A DNA stretch of 64,000 bases from positions 261,946 through 325,945 of the forward strand of contig CAVVIQ010000001.1 of NCBI GenBank assembly GCA_963748385.1, in the 5' to 3' direction. How positions within the stretch are numbered: the first letter of the stretch is position 1; the number at the start of each line of letters is the position of its first letter. This DNA is from Rhodoblastus sp963748385. GTDB taxonomy: Bacteria > Pseudomonadota > Alphaproteobacteria > Rhizobiales > Beijerinckiaceae. Under the pieces are notes generated by a model, which saw only the letters and a list, made by a program, of their open reading frames with translations, was not told the origin of the DNA and made no database searches. This document shows positions 1-9,900 of the stretch, piece after piece. The position numbers were made by a program, and so were the translations under genes.

Positions 1-47
1 CGAAATTTGCCGCGCGTCGCACACAAGAACGGCAATGAGGGGGAAAC

Positions 48-1949
48 ATGACGAGCCGCTATCAGGAAGTCTATCAGTTCTGGAAAAAGGACCCGCTCGC
101 CTTCTGGGCCGAGGCGGCCAAAGCGATCGACTGGATCAAGCCGCCCCAAAAAATCTTCGACCCCGACATGGGCGTTTATGGCCGCTGGTTTCCCGATGGG
201 ACGCTCAACACCTGCTACAACGCCCTCGACCGCCATGTGAAGAACGGCCGCGCCGATCAGGTCGCGCTGATCTACGACAGCCCGGTCACCGGCATGAAGC
301 GGACCTACACCTATGCGCAGTTGCTCGCCGAGGTGAACGCGGTCGCCTCGGTGCTCAGGGATTTCGGCGTGACCAAGGGCGACCGTGTGCTGGTCTATAT
401 GCCGATGATCGCCGAGGCCGTGATCGGCGTCATGGCCTGCGCCCGCATCGGAGCCATCCATTCCGTGGTGTTCGGCGGATTCGCGTCGAAGGAGCTGGCG
501 ACCCGCATCAACGATTCCGAGCCCAAGGTCATCCTCGCCGCCTCCTGCGGCGTCGAGCCCAACCGCGTCGTCAAATACAAGCCGCTGCTCGACGAAGCGA
601 TCGACATGGCCGCGGTCAAGCCGGAAAAGGTCCTGCTGCTCCAGCGTCCGCAGGAAGAGGCCGCGATGATCGGCGGACGCGACTTCAACTGGGGCGACCT
701 GGTCGTCGCGGCGCTGGCCGAGCGGCGCACGGTCGAACCCGTGGAGATGGCGGCGACCGATCCGCTCTATATCCTCTACACCTCTGGCACCACCGGCGTC
801 CCCAAGGGCGTGGTGCGCGACAATGGCGGCCATGCGGTCGCCATGTGCTGGACGATGAAAAACCTTTACGACATCAAGCCGGGCGAAGTCTTCTGGGCGG
901 CCTCCGACGTCGGCTGGGTGGTCGGCCATTCCTATATCATCTACGGCCAGCTGCTCTATGGCGCGACCACCGTGGTCTATGAGGGCAAGCCGGTCGGCAC
1001 GCCCGACGCCGGCGCGTTCTGGCGGATGATCGAGGAATACAAGATCTCGGCGCTGTTCACCGCGCCGACCGCCTTCCGCGCCGTGCGCAAGGAAGACCCC
1101 AACGCCGAACATGTGAAGAAATACAATATCAAGAGCTTGCGCACCCTGTTCCTCGCCGGCGAACGCGCCGACCCGGAGACTGTCGCCTGGGCGGAACGGG
1201 TGCTCGGCGTCCCGGTCATCGACCATTGGTGGCAGACCGAGACCGCCTGGGCCATCGCCGGCAATCCGGTCGGCCTGGGGATGCTGCCGGTGAAGCACGG
1301 CTCGCCGACCGTGGCCATGCCCGGCTATGACGTGCGCATCGTGGACGAGGCCTCGCACGAGGTCGGGGTCAACAAGATGGGCTCGATCGTCGTGAAGCTG
1401 CCGCTGCCTCCCGGCTGCCTGCCGACCCTCTGGAGGCAGGACGAGCGGATGAAGGAGAGCTATCTTTCCGAATTCCCCGGCTTCTACAAGACAGCCGACG
1501 CCGGTTTCGTCGACCAGGACGACTATCTCTACATCATGGGCCGCACCGACGACATCATCAATGTCGCCGGACATCGCCTCTCGACCGGCGGCATGGAGGA
1601 AGTGCTGGCCTCGCATCCCGATGTCGCCGAATGCGCGGTGATTGGCGTCAAGGACGAGTTGAAGGGCGAGCAGCCCTGCGGCTTCGTGGTGCTGAAATCG
1701 GGTGTCGCCCGCTCGCCCATCGACATCGAAAAGGAGCTGATCAAGCTGGTGCGCGACAGGATCGGGCCAGTGGCCGCCTTCAAGATCGCGATCACCGTCA
1801 ACCGACTGCCCAAGACCCGTTCCGGCAAGATCTTGCGCGGCACGATGAAGAAAATCGCCGATCACGACCCCTGGACGATGCCGGCGACCATTGACGATCC
1901 GGCGATCATGGACGAAATCATGGCCGCCCTCCGGTCCAAGGGTTTCTGA
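48..1949 (+). CDS. prpE: Propionyl-CoA synthetase (propionate--CoA ligase)
   Basis: AMP-forming acyl-CoA synthetase of 633 residues, the usual PrpE length, converting propionate (or other short acids), ATP and CoA to acyl-CoA. The N-terminal ACS-type segment begins a few residues in. The AMP-binding P-loop YTSGTTGVPKG lies near residue 245 and is followed by VVRDNGGH, which is typical of PrpE rather than acetyl-CoA synthetase. The C-terminal domain carries GRTDDIINVAGHR and the acylation lysine context PKTRSGKILRG. A GAGGGGGAAAC ribosome-binding site lies just before the ATG. It is the first complete gene of the window, so its operon partners upstream are unseen. It could use acetate as well. 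Confidence 0.9.
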   Translation: MTSRYQEVYQFWKKDPLAFWAEAAKAIDWIKPPQKIFDPDMGVYGRWFPDGTLNTCYNALDRHVKNGRADQVALIYDSPVTGMKRTYTYAQLLAEVNAVASVLRDFGVTKGDRVLVYMPMIAEAVIGVMACARIGAIHSVVFGGFASKELATRINDSEPKVILAASCGVEPNRVVKYKPLLDEAIDMAAVKPEKVLLLQRPQEEAAMIGGRDFNWGDLVVAALAERRTVEPVEMAATDPLYILYTSGTTGVPKGVVRDNGGHAVAMCWTMKNLYDIKPGEVFWAASDVGWVVGHSYIIYGQLLYGATTVVYEGKPVGTPDAGAFWRMIEEYKISALFTAPTAFRAVRKEDPNAEHVKKYNIKSLRTLFLAGERADPETVAWAERVLGVPVIDHWWQTETAWAIAGNPVGLGMLPVKHGSPTVAMPGYDVRIVDEASHEVGVNKMGSIVVKLPLPPGCLPTLWRQDERMKESYLSEFPGFYKTADAGFVDQDDYLYIMGRTDDIINVAGHRLSTGGMEEVLASHPDVAECAVIGVKDELKGEQPCGFVVLKSGVARSPIDIEKELIKLVRDRIGPVAAFKIAITVNRLPKTRSGKILRGTMKKIADHDPWTMPATIDDPAIMDEIMAALRSKGF

Positions 1950-2007
1950 CGCCGAACCATTTTCCGCGCCCGGCGCCGGGCGCGGTCGATTCGCATGGGG
2001 CGCGGCG

Positions 2008-2493
2008 ATGCCGGAACGATGGATGCAGATCAAGGGCGATCCGTCGATCCGGGCGCAATTGTTCAACCAGACCCGCGCCGAAAGCATTTTCGACGCCTCG
2101 ATCGATCGCGTGCATGGGATCGTGCGGGAATTGCTGGCGCGAAAGGGCGTCTTTCACGCCAAGATTCACTATTCATCCAACCAGATCACCTGCTGGTTCG
2201 CCCGCGATCCATTCTGCTACGAGAAATTCGTGGGCGATGAAGTGCTGAAGGAGGGCTTCGTCGAGCGTTTCCCCGATTCGGACTACGCCGGCCGCGTTCC
2301 CGTGATCGACGACGATCATGTCGCGCGCTTGCTCGAAGAATTCAAACGGCTGCGGCTGACCGACGAGACCGTCTATCTGCGCAACGGCGCCGTCAATCTG
2401 ATCAATGGCATGATCAACATGTCCTTTTCCTGCGACGGCACGCAATATATCGATTTTCGAGCCTTTCTCGCCGGGCTCGACACATTCAGGTGA
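2008..2493 (+). CDS. Conserved hypothetical protein
   Basis: Protein of 161 residues that I do not recognise. It looks soluble, with no signal peptide or membrane segment, and is rich in aromatic and charged residues. Its composition and GC3 bias look genuinely coding. The frame stays open upstream to 1891 and into prpE. I prefer the ATG at 2008 because the residues before it are low-complexity and a GGGGCG stretch sits just upstream; an ATG at 2023 is also possible. It lies 58 bases after prpE on the same strand and may be co-transcribed with it. No function is proposed. Confidence 0.6.
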   Translation: MPERWMQIKGDPSIRAQLFNQTRAESIFDASIDRVHGIVRELLARKGVFHAKIHYSSNQITCWFARDPFCYEKFVGDEVLKEGFVERFPDSDYAGRVPVIDDDHVARLLEEFKRLRLTDETVYLRNGAVNLINGMINMSFSCDGTQYIDFRAFLAGLDTFR

Positions 2494-2620
2494 AAGCGCC
2501 GGCGCAGGCCGGCCCCGCATGGGAAACGCGGGTTAAGCATATCGGCTTAAGTTCATCCGCCATTAGCATTTCATCAACAATCCGGAACCTAACGTCGGCG
2601 CGGATTGTGACGAGGCTGAG

Positions 2621-3082
2621 ATGGCTTCCACGAAAGAACGCGACCCCGGAATCGTGCCGCTGATCTGCGAATCGATCGCGCGCCGCCGGGAGATACTCGC
2701 CGAAGACGTCGCGGCCCTTGCGGAATCCTGCGCCGGCGACATCGAATTGACGCTCGACGATGCGCGGGCCATCTTCGCGCTTGCTCGCGCCGAGATTCCC
2801 TCCTGCCCGGAATGGCGTGAATTTTTCGCCGAAACCATGAGCGGCTGGTTCGTCGGCGTCCATGCGCGTCATGAGGTGAGCGAAACGGCCGCGCACAGCC
2901 TGATCGGCTGGCTCGGCGGCGAAGAGGCGCGACTGGACGCCGCGCGTTTCCGCCTCCTGATGCGGGTGCTGGAGCGCGCGCCGCGCTGCCCCGATGAATT
3001 GCTCGCCTTCGCGCGCGTCTGCCTGATGCGGGCGATGGGCATGGAAAAGGCGGCGCCCTACGCCATGCCACAAATCGCCTGA
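2621..3082 (+). CDS. Conserved alphaproteobacterial hypothetical protein
   Basis: Protein of 153 residues, soluble and mainly helical. The central segment (CPEWREFFAET, residues about 62-72, then a helical stretch and LLMRVLERAP) resembles an uncharacterised small family I have seen across rhizobial genomes, in which W-x-x-F-F-x-E is followed by a WL-containing helix. The role of that family is not known to me. A GAGGCTGAG segment precedes the ATG. The gene stands alone between prpE and the convergent glucoamylase gene. Cysteines at about 44, 62 and 127 show no obvious metal-site spacing. Confidence 0.6.
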   Translation: MASTKERDPGIVPLICESIARRREILAEDVAALAESCAGDIELTLDDARAIFALARAEIPSCPEWREFFAETMSGWFVGVHARHEVSETAAHSLIGWLGGEEARLDAARFRLLMRVLERAPRCPDELLAFARVCLMRAMGMEKAAPYAMPQIA

Positions 3083-3131
3083 CTTGATTTCCAGAAGGCG
3101 GCGACGCCGTGGGCCTGGCGTCCTAACGGAG

Positions 3132-4607
3132 CTAAGACCTGCCGTCCATCGCGCGCAACGCCTGCCCCCTGCAAGCAAAAGCGGTGATGAAGGACGCATA
3201 GCTCCAGGCCAGGCTTTGCGCCGAGGTCGGCGCGCCGTCGATTTGCGAGAATTGCTCGGCGAGCACGCCGGAGTCGGGGGCGAACCGCCGCACCGTGGCC
3301 ATGACCGCATCCCCGCGCGCGACCGACGCCCTCGCCAACCGGGCGCGAAATCGGGGCTCCAGCGCCGCGCCGCCGAGATAGGAACGATCCTCGCCCAGCA
3401 TCCCGGCGAGAATATCGCGATTATCGGCGGTCAGGGCGACGGCTTCGCCGGAGGCGACGGCGATCGCGAAGCGATAGTAGAACTCGGCCGCGCCCAGCGT
3501 CGAAAAATAAAAGGCGCCGCCGGTGAAATAGATGTCGCCTTCATAGCGCCCATGCGCGGTTCCGCATTCCTTCGGCCGGTCCTTGTTGATCGGATAGATT
3601 CGATCGAACATCTGTTCGAGCCGGCGCAAGGTCGCCAGAGCTTTTGGGTCGGCGGGGCTGTGCGGGCCGCTCCGCCGCGACGCCTGGATCAGGCCGAGGA
3701 TGGCGGCGAAATCGAGCCGCATGGTCGCGGAGGCGTCCAGCGAAGGATCGGGAAGCGGCGTCCGAAAAGCGCCGGACCGGGCGTCGAAATATCCGTCGAG
3801 AACCCGCGCCGCTTCCTTCGCGGCCAAGGCGAAATCTTCGGCGCGGCGCGCGTCGCCCAGGGACCGCGCCCATTCGGCGCCGTCCTCCAGGGCGGCGAAT
3901 TGGACGATCTGGGTGTGATAATGGCGGCCCCAGCGCTCTTCCCAAAGGTCGTAGCAAGGCTCCCGCCAATTTTTGAACGTGAAGTCGAGATCGCCCTCGA
4001 TCAGCGCGCGCAGGACGGCGAGGGGCGGAAACGGGCGAAGGTCCCGGTTGCGCCAATAGCGCATCGCGGCGAGCGCGCGCAAAGCCGGGCCGTCGTTCTG
4101 CGGTCTTTGCCAGCGAAAAATATCCAGCCGCCCGTCGGCGGAAAGACGCGCCTCGCCGAGCGCGAGGTCGCCGTGGATCGCCGCCATTTCCTCGCGCGTG
4201 CGCAGATTTTTGACCAAAGCCGGCGCGACGCCGGCGCGCTCTTCCGCATCGCGCGGATTGGCGCGGCCGTCGAGCCGGCTTAAGCCCAAACTGAATTCGA
4301 CGAATTCGCCGAACAGCCTGAGACCCTCCTCGCGCAGCATCCCGTCCTCGACGAGAATGCGCAGGGCGTCGATGACCACGGCGGAATCGCGCAGCCAGTG
4401 GAAAAAGAAATCGGGGTTTTCGGCGAGATCGGCGCAAGCGAGCACGGAACCGGGCGCGGCCCGGATGGTCTGGCCATATTGGGGACGGCGCTTGACCAGA
4501 TGCGTCGCCGAAATGGCGAGCGGCATCAACTCGGCGCAACGCCCGTACTGGCGCGCCAGCCAATCGTCCAATCCGGATATCCACGGCTCGGATCGCGGCC
4601 TGCTCAT
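3132..4607 (-). CDS. Glycoside hydrolase family 15 (glucoamylase-like)
   Basis: Predicted glucan 1,4-alpha-glucosidase or related GH15 enzyme of 491 residues, releasing glucose from the non-reducing end of alpha-glucans. GH15 hallmarks are FFHWLRDSAVVIDALR near residues 68-83, the DLWEERWG segment with candidate general acid E223/E224, and GVLAEQFSQIDG with the likely catalytic base Glu near residue 455. There is no signal peptide, so it is probably cytoplasmic and acts on storage glucan or maltodextrin. The ATG at 4607 follows a GAGG site with 5-base spacing and starts 7 bases after the stop of the ABC transporter gene, so the two are likely one transcript. An in-frame ATG at 4694 would overlap that gene and is less likely. 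Confidence 0.85.
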   Translation of the reverse strand: MSRPRSEPWISGLDDWLARQYGRCAELMPLAISATHLVKRRPQYGQTIRAAPGSVLACADLAENPDFFFHWLRDSAVVIDALRILVEDGMLREEGLRLFGEFVEFSLGLSRLDGRANPRDAEERAGVAPALVKNLRTREEMAAIHGDLALGEARLSADGRLDIFRWQRPQNDGPALRALAAMRYWRNRDLRPFPPLAVLRALIEGDLDFTFKNWREPCYDLWEERWGRHYHTQIVQFAALEDGAEWARSLGDARRAEDFALAAKEAARVLDGYFDARSGAFRTPLPDPSLDASATMRLDFAAILGLIQASRRSGPHSPADPKALATLRRLEQMFDRIYPINKDRPKECGTAHGRYEGDIYFTGGAFYFSTLGAAEFYYRFAIAVASGEAVALTADNRDILAGMLGEDRSYLGGAALEPRFRARLARASVARGDAVMATVRRFAPDSGVLAEQFSQIDGAPTSAQSLAWSYASFITAFACRGQALRAMDGRS

Positions 4608-4614
4608 TGAAGCC

Positions 4615-6429
4615 TCATGCGGAGGACCCAACGCGAAATTCCTCGCGATTATCGCAGTCCGGCGGAAGAGCCAGGCTTCCGCCAAGCGGATCACGGGTCA
4701 GACAGAGAATGCGCCGAAAGAACGGGTCGGCGCCTTGCGATCCCGAGATGCTGACCAGGGTCGAGCCGGAAAGCTCCTTGCCGAACATGTCGAACAAGGC
4801 CGCCCGCGCATTGGCGGAGAGCAGGTCGACGGCTGAATCGGCGATGACCCACAGCGGCCGATGCAGCAGCAGGCGGGCGACGGCGAGGTTTCGTTGCTCG
4901 GCGTCGGTGAGGTTCTGGTCCCAGCGTCCAAGCTCGTCCAGCCGCTGCACAAGGTGAGCGAGGCCCATGCGCGTCAGGGCGGCCTCGAACTGCGCCGTGT
5001 TGAAGTTTTGCGCCGCCGCCGGATCGGCGAGAATGTCGCGCAACGAGCCGTCGGGAATATAGGGGCGCTTGGGCATGAACATGATGCGATCGTCCGCCGG
5101 CAGGGCGACGCGCCCGGCGCCCCAGGACCACAGGCCGGCCATGGTGCGAAAGAGGCTGGTCTTGCCCGCTCCCGGCGCGCCGGCGATCAAAGTATGTTCG
5201 CCGGCTGAGATTTCGACATGAGGCTGGTCGAGCCTTATGCCGCCCGACGGCGAAAGAATGACGAGATCGTCGAATTGCAGCTTGTTTTCGGGCGAAACCG
5301 TCCATTCGATGCGGGAGGCGCCGCCGCCGACGCGATCCATGTCCTTCAAGGCGCGGCGGAAGGCGCCGACGCGCAGCAGAGTGGCGCGCCAATCGGCGAT
5401 CACGCCGACATTATCGACAAACCAGCGCAGGGATTGCTGCACCTGATTGAAGGCGCCGACCGCCATCAGCAGCCCCCCGAAAGTCAGACTGCCGGCGAAA
5501 TAAGCGGGAGAGGCGACGACGATCGGCGCCACGATGGTGAACCAGCCATAGCCGGCCGACACCCAGGTCAGACGGGTGGTGACCGCGATGATCTCCCGCA
5601 GGATGACGAGAAGCCAATCGAGACGCCGGTTGAGCCGCGTCGATTCTTCGCCCTCGCCGCGATGGACCGCGATGCCTTCGCTATGCTCGTTGGCGTGCAC
5701 CAAAGCGAAGCGCAGATCGGACTCGCGCGCGTAACGCTCGGCGTTGAGGGGAACGAGCGGCCGGCCCACCCGCCAGGAGAAGAACGAGGCCACGCCGGCG
5801 TAAATGAGCGCGGCCCAGACCATATAGCCGGGAATGCCGAAACTGCGCCCCAGAAACGAAAGAACGACCCCGTTCGAGAGGCTCCACAGCACGCCGACGA
5901 AACAGACGAGCAGCAGCGCCGACTGCAACAGGCCGACGCCGAGATCGGTCGAGACATCGGAAAGATGACCGGCGTCCGCATCGATGCGCTGGTCGGGATT
6001 GACCCCGATCGCCCCCGCGCCGGAGATGAGAAAGGCGCGCCGGGGCGTCAGCCATTCCGCGATCAGGTCGCGCGTCAGCCCCTCGCGCAGTTTCATCTTC
6101 ATCGTCATGTTCAGCCACAGCTGGGCGACGTTGAGCGCGAGCAGCGCGCCGGCGATGAAAAGATAGGCGACGAGCTGCCGGCCGAATTCGGGAATGTCCT
6201 TTTGGGCGAGCGAATCGTAAAAGGTCCTGGTCCAGACGTTCAGGACGATCTGCATGGCGGCGGTGGCGCCGACGACGACGAAAAGCCCCGCCGACAGGCC
6301 CAGCAGGGCGGCGCGCAGCCGCGAAGCGCCGAGCGCGCGCAACAGCAGGCGCGCCAGCCCGATGAAATCCTCGTCCCGAGGCGCCTTGTCGACCACGCCT
6401 TCAGAAGCGGCGTCCGTCTTTTCCGCCAT
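4615..6429 (-). CDS. SbmA/YddA-like ABC transporter with degenerate ATPase
   Basis: Half-transporter of 604 residues: an N-terminal membrane domain of the SbmA/BacA/ABCD type followed by a nucleotide-binding domain. Walker A (GAPGAGKTS) is intact. The signature is LTDAEQ (residues about 507-512) instead of LSGGE/Q. The Walker B region reads ADSAVD, with Asp531 kept but the catalytic Glu position occupied by Ser532. The switch-His segment reads SGSQ instead of GHR. Family members export or import peptides, cobalamin-type compounds or acyl-CoAs; the substrate here is unknown. The start at 6429 is chosen because residues further upstream are low-complexity. It is upstream of, and likely co-transcribed with, the GH15 gene, and divergent from the GH3 gene. 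Confidence 0.8.
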   Translation of the reverse strand: MAEKTDAASEGVVDKAPRDEDFIGLARLLLRALGASRLRAALLGLSAGLFVVVGATAAMQIVLNVWTRTFYDSLAQKDIPEFGRQLVAYLFIAGALLALNVAQLWLNMTMKMKLREGLTRDLIAEWLTPRRAFLISGAGAIGVNPDQRIDADAGHLSDVSTDLGVGLLQSALLLVCFVGVLWSLSNGVVLSFLGRSFGIPGYMVWAALIYAGVASFFSWRVGRPLVPLNAERYARESDLRFALVHANEHSEGIAVHRGEGEESTRLNRRLDWLLVILREIIAVTTRLTWVSAGYGWFTIVAPIVVASPAYFAGSLTFGGLLMAVGAFNQVQQSLRWFVDNVGVIADWRATLLRVGAFRRALKDMDRVGGGASRIEWTVSPENKLQFDDLVILSPSGGIRLDQPHVEISAGEHTLIAGAPGAGKTSLFRTMAGLWSWGAGRVALPADDRIMFMPKRPYIPDGSLRDILADPAAAQNFNTAQFEAALTRMGLAHLVQRLDELGRWDQNLTDAEQRNLAVARLLLHRPLWVIADSAVDLLSANARAALFDMFGKELSGSTLVSISGSQGADPFFRRILCLTRDPLGGSLALPPDCDNREEFRVGSSA

Positions 6430-6541
6430 CGCTCCCCGACCGCATTTCCCGCCTCGCCCGGCGCCCAATCTTGCGAAGTCCTGCGAAGCTTATAACATCA
6501 TCGGCGAGGCGGCGGGCAAGACGGCGGGCGGGATTTGGGAC

Positions 6542-8695
6542 ATGGACCTGAACGGGATCGAAAAACTTCTCGCCGGAATGACCCTCGCCGAAAAGCTCGG
6601 CCAGATGACCATGTCGCCTGCGGGCTTGGCGTCGACCGGGCCGGTGCGCGGCGAAGCGACGACGGAAGCCGTCCGCGCCGGCGCGGTCGGCTCGCTGCTG
6701 AACCTCTGGGGCCGCGAGGCGACCGATCGTTTCCAGAAGCTCGCGGTGGAAGACACGCGGCTCGGCATACCCTTGTTGTTCGGCGTCGACGTCCTGCACG
6801 GCCACCGGACCGTCTTCCCCATCCCGCTCGCCGAGGCGTCGCTGTTCGATCCGGATGTCTGGGAGCGCACGGCGCGGGAGGCGGCGCGCGAGGCGGCCGC
6901 CGACGGCGCCGACCTGACCTTCGCGCCCATGGTCGACATCGCCCGCGATCCGCGCTGGGGCCGCATGGCCGAGGGCCCCGGCGAAGACCCCCTGCTCGGC
7001 GCGCGCTTCGCCGCCGCCAAGGTGCGCGGCTTCCAGGGCGGCGATCTCGCTTCGCCCAACTCGCTCGCCGCCACCGCCAAACATTTCTGCTGCGGCGGCG
7101 CGGCGCTGGCGGGGCGCGAATACGCCGCCGCCGACCTTTCCGAACGCTCCGTCCATGACACTTATCTGCCGCCATTCCGCGCCGCCGTCGAAGCCGGCTG
7201 CGCCGCGATCATGTCGGCCTTCAATTCGGTCGGCGGCGTTCCAATGACCGCCAATGTCGCGCTGCTGCGCGGCTGGTTGCGCCAGAAACTCGGTTTCGAC
7301 GGGGTGATCATGAGCGATTACGCCGCCATCGAGGAGTTGATCGACCACGGCGTCGCCGGCGACCGCGCGGAAGCCGCGGCGCTGGCGCTGAAAGCCGGCG
7401 TGGACATCGACATGGTCAGCAACGTCTATTTCTCCGCCATGCCCGAGGCGCTCGCGCGCGGGCTCGCGAAGATGGAGGACATCGACGCGGCGGTGCGACG
7501 CATCCTCGTCCTGAAAATGAAGCTCGGCCTGTTCGACGATCCCTACCGTCGCACCAGGGCCGAACGCGGGGGGGCGGGCGCGGCGAAAAAACTTGCGCTC
7601 GACGCCGCCCGGCGATCGATCACACTGCTCGCCAATGACGGAATCCTGCCGCTCGACGTAAACATGCGCCGCATCGCGGTGATCGGGCCGCTCGCCGACG
7701 CGCGGGAGGAAATGGTCGGCCCCTGGACGCTCGCCGCCGACCCGCGCCAATGTTCGTCCATTCTCGAAGGCCTGCGCGCCGCATTGCCGGATCGCGAAAT
7801 CCTTCACCAACAGGGCGTCGCCATCAGGGACGACGACACGAGCGGCATTGGCGCCGCGCGGGCGCTGTGCGAAAGCGCCGACGCCGTCATTCTTTGCGTC
7901 GGCGAGGCGGCGCGGATGAGCGGCGAGGCGGCAAGCCGGGCCGAGCCGGGCCTGCCCGGCCGGCAGAGCGAACTGGCGGAAGCCGTTCTTTCGACGGGCC
8001 GTCCGGTTGTCGCCGTTCTTTCCTCGGGCCGGCCCCTGATCGTGCCCTCTCTCGCCGAGCGCGCCCACGCTTTGGTCGCGACCTGGTTTCTCGGAGCGGG
8101 CGCCGGAAAAGCGATCGCCGAAGTTCTGACCGGGCGATTCAATCCGACCGGGCGCCTTCCCGTCACCTGGCCGCGCGTCGTCGGGCAGATTCCGATCTTT
8201 TTCGCCGAACGGCCCGCCGCCCGGCCGGCCAATCCGACCGATCCCTTCACCAGCAAATATATCGACGCGCCCAACGAACCGCTTTTCCCCTTCGGCCACG
8301 GCCTGTCCTACGCAGAGGTCAAGCTGGCCAATCTGCGCCTTGGCCAGACCGAATTCGGGCCAGGCGACAAGATCACGGTCGAAGTGGACGCCCGGAACCT
8401 TTCCGGACGGCCGGCGCAGGAAACCATTTTTCTCTTTTCGCGCGACCGGGTCGCCGCCGCCGCGCCGCCGGTGCTGGAATTGAAGGATTGGGCCAAGGTA
8501 GAGCTGGGGGCGCGGCGGAAAAAAACCGTCTCGTTCACCCTCGCGGCCGAAAACCTGTCCGGCCTCGACGCCGCTCTCGAATGGAGGCTGGAGCCGGGCG
8601 ATTTCGACATTTTCGTCGGCCTCAACGCCGACCGGCGATCCCTGCTTTCCGCACGCCTGCGTTGCCGGGCGCAAACGGAAACAGCCGCCCTGTGA
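6542..8695 (+). CDS. Glycoside hydrolase family 3 beta-glucosidase
   Basis: Protein of 717 residues in the BglX arrangement: GH3 N-terminal TIM barrel (about 1-330), GH3 C-terminal domain (about 380-600) and a fibronectin III-like C-terminal domain (about 630-700). VIMSDYAA places the catalytic nucleophile at Asp259, and ATAKHFCCGG is the conserved substrate-binding loop. It should hydrolyse beta-glucosides or oligosaccharides from the non-reducing end. Many BglX proteins are periplasmic, but I see no signal peptide from this ATG, so a cytoplasmic site is likely. The frame is open back to 6254, but that region overlaps the divergent ABC gene. It sits in a small carbohydrate cluster with GH15 and two glycosyltransferases. 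Confidence 0.85.
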   Translation: MDLNGIEKLLAGMTLAEKLGQMTMSPAGLASTGPVRGEATTEAVRAGAVGSLLNLWGREATDRFQKLAVEDTRLGIPLLFGVDVLHGHRTVFPIPLAEASLFDPDVWERTAREAAREAAADGADLTFAPMVDIARDPRWGRMAEGPGEDPLLGARFAAAKVRGFQGGDLASPNSLAATAKHFCCGGAALAGREYAAADLSERSVHDTYLPPFRAAVEAGCAAIMSAFNSVGGVPMTANVALLRGWLRQKLGFDGVIMSDYAAIEELIDHGVAGDRAEAAALALKAGVDIDMVSNVYFSAMPEALARGLAKMEDIDAAVRRILVLKMKLGLFDDPYRRTRAERGGAGAAKKLALDAARRSITLLANDGILPLDVNMRRIAVIGPLADAREEMVGPWTLAADPRQCSSILEGLRAALPDREILHQQGVAIRDDDTSGIGAARALCESADAVILCVGEAARMSGEAASRAEPGLPGRQSELAEAVLSTGRPVVAVLSSGRPLIVPSLAERAHALVATWFLGAGAGKAIAEVLTGRFNPTGRLPVTWPRVVGQIPIFFAERPAARPANPTDPFTSKYIDAPNEPLFPFGHGLSYAEVKLANLRLGQTEFGPGDKITVEVDARNLSGRPAQETIFLFSRDRVAAAAPPVLELKDWAKVELGARRKKTVSFTLAAENLSGLDAALEWRLEPGDFDIFVGLNADRRSLLSARLRCRAQTETAAL

Positions 8696-8841
8696 ATTCA
8701 AATCGGCGCCGGATCGACCGCAACATATGCGGCGACTTCCTTGCTGAGCAAGCCGGGGCCGGAGCGAGGCCGGACGTCCCACATCGGACAAATCGCGATC
8801 GGAAGCGTTTGACCCCATTTTCGATGCCGGGCGTTGGCGAT

Positions 8842-9885
8842 CTACAACAGGTCATCCCGGCGCCCGCGCAAATACGCCTGGAAGCCGCCCTCCCCACTGA
8901 CAAATGGATCATCAAATCTCGCGCATAAATCCGCATCCGTCCTGAAGTATACTCGCGCTTCCTTCTTGATCGGCGTTCCATCCTCATATTGGCCATACGC
9001 CCAATATCGCTGCGGAACGCCCGGAAGCTCGGCCGCCGCGATGGCGCGCTTGTACCAGTTCCAGATCTCGAACACCGCGAGCCGCCCGCGGGCGTAGCGG
9101 TCGGTCATGATGTCGCCCTCGGCGTTGATCTTGGTGAAGTGATAGAACCGCAGGGGGTATTTGTCGTTGACCATGAGGGCGCCGTCGCGCGTGATCGACA
9201 CCGACCGCCGGCTCAGGTTCCAGCTGGCGACGTTATAGCCGGGATCGCGCAGAACCTCGACCTTGGCGAACAAGCCCGGGACATGGTCGCAATATTTCTG
9301 ATCGGTGAAAATCCCGTTGGGGACGTCGTCGTAGCAGGCCTCGTAAAGGCGCCCCGCCCACCATCGCGCCATGGCGGCGCCGTTCTCGTCGTTTTTCACC
9401 GCCAGAAATCCGAGATTGAAGATCCCGTATTTCATCGATGTCAGTTCGTTGTCGCGGATTTCCTCCGGCGTGGCGTTCGGCTCTATCTGATGCGGCGTCA
9501 GCATGATCGAAGCGTGATCGAGCCGGCGTTCGATTTCGGAAAGATCGTGAAAGATCGCGATGTCCGGATCGAGATAGATGACCTTGTCCGCGCCGCTCTC
9601 GAGGATGTGCATGAGCGCATGACCTTTGACGGCGGTGCACGCCTCGACCACGTCATGCTTGAACACCCATTTCCGCCATTCGTCGCCGAACAGGATTGCG
9701 GGGTCGAGGACGTGATCGAAATCGGATCGCCAGGAAAGGTCATCGGCGAAATCGGGCGGCGGAGCGTCGACCAGAACAGCCCAGATGATCCAGTCCGGAT
9801 GACGCCGACGCACGCTGCGCGCGAGCACCAACGCGCGCGAGAGGTAGGCGTAGGTGAAGCTCGTGTACAGATGAACGCCGGCCAA
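8842..9885 (-). CDS. Glycosyltransferase, GT8-like fold (GT-A)
   Basis: Protein of 347 residues. An Asp-x-Asp metal/nucleotide-sugar motif lies in VIYLDPDIAIF (about residues 101-111), preceded by a GHALMHIL helix, as in GT-A enzymes that use UDP-sugars. It is probably cytosolic and acts on a cell-surface polysaccharide or glycolipid precursor. The start is a TTG (9885) preceded by GGAG at 8-base spacing; no ATG in this frame lies nearby. It begins 15 bases after the stop of the larger glycosyltransferase gene, so the two form an operon. Acceptor and donor cannot be read from the sequence. Confidence 0.75.
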   Translation of the reverse strand: MAGVHLYTSFTYAYLSRALVLARSVRRRHPDWIIWAVLVDAPPPDFADDLSWRSDFDHVLDPAILFGDEWRKWVFKHDVVEACTAVKGHALMHILESGADKVIYLDPDIAIFHDLSEIERRLDHASIMLTPHQIEPNATPEEIRDNELTSMKYGIFNLGFLAVKNDENGAAMARWWAGRLYEACYDDVPNGIFTDQKYCDHVPGLFAKVEVLRDPGYNVASWNLSRRSVSITRDGALMVNDKYPLRFYHFTKINAEGDIMTDRYARGRLAVFEIWNWYKRAIAAAELPGVPQRYWAYGQYEDGTPIKKEARVYFRTDADLCARFDDPFVSGEGGFQAYLRGRRDDLL

Positions 9886-9900
9886 GTCCGCAACTCCATA

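Noticed and set aside
6401..8818. An 805-residue minus-strand frame opposite the GH3 gene
   Set aside because: Antisense shadow of a gene with clear GH3 motifs; Arg/Gly/His-rich low-complexity product.
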